Below are positions 14,768-17,278 of a stretch of DNA of 17,278 bases, in pieces. Source of the DNA: Clostridia bacterium. Lineage in GTDB: Bacteria > Bacillota > Clostridia > Christensenellales > Borkfalkiaceae. A program made the position numbers and the translations under genes. The stretch spans positions 1 through 17,278 of the forward strand of contig JAIDIR010000272.1 in NCBI GenBank assembly GCA_029052615.1, given 5' to 3'. The notes below the pieces were generated by a model, which worked only from the letters and a program-made list of their open reading frames with translations, did no database searches and was not told the origin of the DNA. Each line of letters starts with the position of its first letter. Position 1 is the stretch's first letter.

Positions 14768-14989
14768 TCAGTCCTTGACCGACTTGATTTTTCCGTCCTC
14801 GATTTCCTCGCACGCAAGCGCGATTTCTTTAAGCTTGCCCGGATTTTCGTTGACGTTGTTTACGCTGTTGCGCTCAATGAGCTGACGGGCGCGCTTTGCT
14901 ACTACCACGCACAGTTCGTAGCGTGAAGCGGGCTGACCGTCGTGTCCCAGCTTGTCGATAAGGTTGTCTACCGCAGGTACGTTAATCAT
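14768..14989 (-). CDS. rpoZ: DNA-directed RNA polymerase omega subunit
   Basis: A small subunit that aids assembly and stability of the beta' subunit. The 73-residue protein has the family pattern: VPAVDNLIDKL at the N-terminus, then SRYELCVVVAKRARQL (22-37) and a downstream helix with KLKEIALACEEIEDGKI. It sits directly after gmk with a 6-base gap, as in Bacillus. AAGGAG in the end of gmk lies 12 bases from the ATG, which is rather far. Confidence 0.93.
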   Translation of the reverse strand: MINVPAVDNLIDKLGHDGQPASRYELCVVVAKRARQLIERNSVNNVNENPGKLKEIALACEEIEDGKIKSVKD

Positions 14990-14995
14990 AATATA

Positions 14996-15550
14996 TCAGT
15001 TCTCCTTTTCCAAAATTTGCTCAACTTCCCCGACCGCAGTCTGCAGGTCGTCGTTTATTATCACGTAGTCGTACAGGGGGCTTTTGCCCAGCTCGTAGTC
15101 CGCCCTGTCCATTCTTCTGGCGATTATATCCTCGCCCTCGGTGCCGCGCCCCTTCAACCGCGCGTACAGCGTATCCCTGTCGGGAGGGGCAATCATTATA
15201 AGCACGGCTTGAGGCATCACCCTCTTTACGTTCAAAGCGCCGTCCACCTCTATTTCCAGAATGACGTCGCCGCCTTCAAGCTTGCTTTCGACGAACGCTT
15301 TGGGCGTGCCGTAGTAGTTGTCGAAATGCTCCGAATATTCCAAAAAGCCGCCCTCGGCTATCATCTTTTCAAAAGCGTCCTTCGTGAGGAAGAAATAGCT
15401 TTCGCCCTCTTTTTCACCCTGACGCGGCGCGCGCGTCGTGCAGGATATGGAAAGCGAGGCGGTGGGGCGCAGCTTTAAAAGCTCCTTTACGATAGTGCCC
15501 TTGCCTACCCCCGAGGGTCCGCTTATAACTACAAGTTTACCCTTACTCAA
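14996..15550 (-). CDS. gmk: Guanylate kinase
   Basis: Phosphorylates GMP to GDP with ATP. At 184 residues it is slightly shorter than the common 190-205. The P-loop GPSGVGKGT is at 11-19, followed by the GMP-binding TTRAPRQGEKEG (38-49) with YFF after it, and the lid region with RLKGRGTE and ARRMDRA. The start is TTG, overlapping the yicC stop by eight bases (TTGAGTAA), and it gives the expected MSKGKLVVISGPSG beginning. remA, often found between yicC and gmk, is not present. Confidence 0.96.
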   Translation of the reverse strand: MSKGKLVVISGPSGVGKGTIVKELLKLRPTASLSISCTTRAPRQGEKEGESYFFLTKDAFEKMIAEGGFLEYSEHFDNYYGTPKAFVESKLEGGDVILEIEVDGALNVKRVMPQAVLIMIAPPDRDTLYARLKGRGTEGEDIIARRMDRADYELGKSPLYDYVIINDDLQTAVGEVEQILEKEN

Positions 15551-16418
15551 CGTTCTGCACCTGTTCCCTTATTTTTTCTATCTCGTTCTTGAGTTCAAGT
15601 CCGAGCTTGGTTATGGTTATGTCGTTGGACTTGGAACAGATAGTGTTGGTTTCCCTGTTGAATTCCTGAACGAGGAAGTCCAGCTTTCTGCCCACCAGCT
15701 TTTCCTTTGCAATCTCCCTGAACTGCGCTATGTGCGAACCGAGGCGGGTAAGCTCCTCGTCAATGTTGCTCTTGTCGGCAAACACGGCAACCTCGGTAAG
15801 CAGCCTGCCCTCGTCGGGATTGACGTTCTGAGTGTACAGCCGTATCTTTTCTTCCAGCTTCTTTTTGTAATCGGCGGCGACCAGCGGAGCGCGCTCGGCA
15901 ACCTTCTTAACCGATTTTTCAATGGTGTCCACTCTTGCCAGCATATCGTCGGCAAGCTTTTTGCCCTCGACTTCGCGCATTGCGTTAAGCTTGTCCAGCG
16001 CGCAGTTGACCGCCGTTTTAAGACCGCTTATAAGCTCGTCGTCGGCAGAGTTGACCTCTTCCTGTTTAAGTACGTCGCTCTGCCTCATAAGCGAGGAAAC
16101 GGTAAAGTCGTCCGCAAGCTCGGGGAAAGCGGCTTTGATAGCCTTTGCGCTTTCGACGTAGGCGCGCGCCGCCTCGATATCGAGGTAAAGACTCTTCGCC
16201 CTCTCGCGCTTGTCCGTCACGGATATAAACACGTCGGCGTGTCCGCGCGTAAGTTTTTCCCTTATGAGCGAGCGGATAATCTCCTCGCACGCGGTTAAAA
16301 TTTTGGGGCACTTTACCGAGATATCAAGATAGCGGTTATTGACCGTCTTAATCTCGGCGGTTATTTCCAACCCGCCCTCTTTGTATTCGCCTCTGCCGTA
16401 GCCCGTCATACTGAACAT
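15543..16418 (-). CDS. yicC: YicC/YloC family endoribonuclease
   Basis: This family has been shown to be an endoribonuclease acting in RNA decay; older annotations call it stress-induced. The 291-residue protein begins with the signature MFSMTGYGRG. Conserved IKTVNNRYLD (23-32), REVEGKKLADD in the coiled middle part, FADKSNIDEELTRLGSH, and the C-terminal block GRKLDFLVQEFNRE with SKSND and EQVQNVE close the protein. The middle third is helical and charged. GGAG ten bases upstream supports the start. It is the first gene of the long minus-strand run and has a good promoter. The B. subtilis name is yloC. Confidence 0.94.
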   Translation of the reverse strand: MFSMTGYGRGEYKEGGLEITAEIKTVNNRYLDISVKCPKILTACEEIIRSLIREKLTRGHADVFISVTDKRERAKSLYLDIEAARAYVESAKAIKAAFPELADDFTVSSLMRQSDVLKQEEVNSADDELISGLKTAVNCALDKLNAMREVEGKKLADDMLARVDTIEKSVKKVAERAPLVAADYKKKLEEKIRLYTQNVNPDEGRLLTEVAVFADKSNIDEELTRLGSHIAQFREIAKEKLVGRKLDFLVQEFNRETNTICSKSNDITITKLGLELKNEIEKIREQVQNVE

Positions 16419-16453
16419 AGCCTGTTTGCTCCGAACGATAATTTTGCTTTTAC

Positions 16454-16482
16454 ATTATACAATAAGCACCCGAAAAAAACAA
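16454..16482 (-). promoter_or_regulatory. Sigma-A type promoter for the yicC-gmk-rpoZ-priA operon
   Basis: On the minus strand a perfect TATAAT (16454-16459) is preceded at 17 bases by TTGTTT (16477-16482). Transcription should start near 16447, about 30 bases before the yicC ATG. It lies just after the preceding gene ends at 16512, so it marks the head of the long operon. Confidence 0.75.
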
Positions 16483-16511
16483 GCGATTAAAGGCAATATT
16501 TCGCCGTCCGC

Positions 16512-17174
16512 TCAGAAGTCGGCGGTTGAATCGGTAAAAAGTCCGCGCACGCGCGAGGTTACCTTGCGGTAACAGTTTTTCGGCGACGTTTCGAACACGG
16601 CAACGTCCTGGTTGGAGCTTGCTATTACTCCCGAAATATCTGCAAAATACGCGGTGCTGCCCGCGCACAGCACGACGGGCATTCCGTAAAGATATGCGTA
16701 CGCGCGTATTAAAAGGGGCGGTATTCCGTCGGTGACGTCCTCCGCGTGAACGACTAAAAGATTACAGCCGCACATCGCGCACGCCTTTACGCAGTCGGGA
16801 AAATACAAATCGTTGTCTATGCACAGCCCGACCTTGTAGCCGCCTATAGTGTATACGCCCACGTTCGCGCCGCTCTTGTATTCCTCTCCGTCCAGAACGT
16901 TTAACATATCGGATATGCCCAGAAGCTTACCGTTGGAAGCTACGGCAACGGACTTGCGCATTAAGCCGCGGCTGTCGGTAATGCAGCCGCACAGCACGCC
17001 GCAGTGCGCGGCGTGCGAAAGCTTTGCCGCCGTTTCGAATTTTTCGGTCTTGCCGCTGAGTTCGCTTTCGTAATCGACCAACCCGAGCGTACCGAACCCG
17101 AACAACACCACGTCGCAGGGGGGCAGGCGCACGGAGAGTTGTTTTCGTCTGTCCGTTACCACGCAAATTTTCAT
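16512..17174 (-). CDS. Carbon-nitrogen hydrolase (nitrilase) fold protein, catalytic residues incomplete
   Basis: A 220-residue protein, shorter than the usual 260-290. The block GLCIDNDLYFPD (116-127) matches the nitrilase catalytic-Cys motif with C118 as nucleophile, and LLVVHAED after it is the expected next strand. The Glu normally in VV-x-PE-x-x-L-x-G is missing: the strand reads VVLFGFGTLG (22-31). The Lys of the Y-R-K-x-H-L motif also appears replaced, in GISDMLNVL (86-94). It has twelve cysteines, which is unusual. It may be a degenerate or non-enzymatic member, or act in binding. It has no clear Shine-Dalgarno sequence and lies at the window edge, apparently outside the yicC operon. 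Confidence 0.6.
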   Translation of the reverse strand: MKICVVTDRRKQLSVRLPPCDVVLFGFGTLGLVDYESELSGKTEKFETAAKLSHAAHCGVLCGCITDSRGLMRKSVAVASNGKLLGISDMLNVLDGEEYKSGANVGVYTIGGYKVGLCIDNDLYFPDCVKACAMCGCNLLVVHAEDVTDGIPPLLIRAYAYLYGMPVVLCAGSTAYFADISGVIASSNQDVAVFETSPKNCYRKVTSRVRGLFTDSTADF

Positions 17175-17223
17175 ATACTCTACATACTATTTTTTCAGTG
17201 CGAAAAAAGTTACATTTTGCGTT

Positions 17224-17239
17224 CTATCCGCGCGGGTAG
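17224..17239. promoter_or_regulatory. Near-perfect 16-base palindrome upstream of the edge gene
   Basis: CTATCCGCGCGGGTAG is symmetrical in seven of eight base pairs. It lies 50 bases upstream of the nitrilase-fold gene and 18 bases before a possible plus-strand ATG. It could be an operator shared by divergent genes, but it may be chance in GC-rich DNA. Confidence 0.25.
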
Positions 17240-17256
17240 CGACATAACCTAAAACT

Positions 17257-17278
17257 ATGAAAAAGTTAGCGATTATTG
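17257..17278 (+). CDS. Possible start of a divergent plus-strand gene (cut by window edge)
   Basis: An ATG at 17257 opens MKKLAII before the sequence ends. The lysine-rich, then hydrophobic opening looks like a real protein N-terminus, for example a dinucleotide-binding strand or a signal peptide, but seven codons cannot decide this. No good Shine-Dalgarno sequence precedes it. Confidence 0.25.

Noticed and set aside
15438..16298. A 286-codon plus-strand open frame antisense to yicC and gmk
   Set aside because: It is a mirror of two conserved genes, with no ribosome binding site and no recognisable motif.
16483..16511. A terminator for the nitrilase-fold gene before the yicC promoter
   Set aside because: Only a 5-bp stem with a wobble pair could be drawn, and the T-run is displaced and belongs to the yicC -35 and spacer region.
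1..17278. CRISPR array, insertion sequence, prophage, toxin-antitoxin or defence cassette
   Set aside because: No regularly spaced repeats, transposase, integrase, phage gene or paired small toxin-antitoxin genes were seen; gene order is that of the conserved core cluster.

Overview
The window reads as a chromosomal housekeeping segment of a Bacillota (Firmicutes) bacterium, most likely an uncultured gut-type member of Clostridia. The evidence is the gene order. Read along the minus strand it runs yicC, gmk, rpoZ, priA, def, fmt, rsmB, rlmN, rpe, thiN, then a divergent rpmB, then asp23 (yloU), fakA (yloV) and recG. This is the well-known Bacillus/Clostridium yloC-to-recG cluster, including its characteristic single reversed gene, rpmB. 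Many starts carry GGAG-type ribosome binding sites, and TAA and TGA are used as ordinary stops. The family-level assignment is uncertain.

Layout from right to left: an edge gene of the carbon-nitrogen hydrolase fold (16512-17174) that seems to have lost two catalytic residues; a perfect TATAAT promoter in front of yicC; then a tightly packed minus-strand run, yicC-gmk-rpoZ-priA-def-fmt-rsmB-alpha/beta hydrolase-rlmN-rpe-thiN-dipeptidase (16418 down to 5529). Neighbours in this run overlap by 4 bases (ATGA) or 8 bases (TTG-A-N-TAA), which implies translational coupling. The genes link nucleotide supply and RNA decay (gmk, yicC), transcription (rpoZ), replication restart (priA), initiator-methionine formylation and deformylation (fmt, def), rRNA methylation (rsmB, rlmN), pentose phosphate metabolism (rpe) and thiamine cofactor activation (thiN).

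After the dipeptidase comes a BspA-type leucine-rich lipoprotein with its own promoter, placed so close to the ATG that the transcript may be leaderless. A bidirectional terminator (about 4604-4647) separates it from the convergent rpmB. The 329-base spacer 4081-4409 holds two strong divergent promoters, one for rpmB and one for asp23. A perfect 12-base palindrome sits at the asp23 transcription start and a two-tier hairpin just before its ribosome binding site. asp23 is followed by a hairpin-rich 243-base spacer, then fakA and recG.

The main anomalies are as follows. There is an in-frame TAA in recG directly after helicase motif VI, with recognisable RecG sequence continuing in the same frame beyond it. 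Several usual cluster members are missing from their normal places (remA, coaBC, prpC, prkC, rsgA, spoVM). An S33-type hydrolase is inserted and coupled on both sides between rsmB and rlmN. I found no CRISPR array, insertion sequence, prophage, rRNA or tRNA, and no convincing new multi-gene system. The window is mostly conserved core genome with a few interesting deviations.
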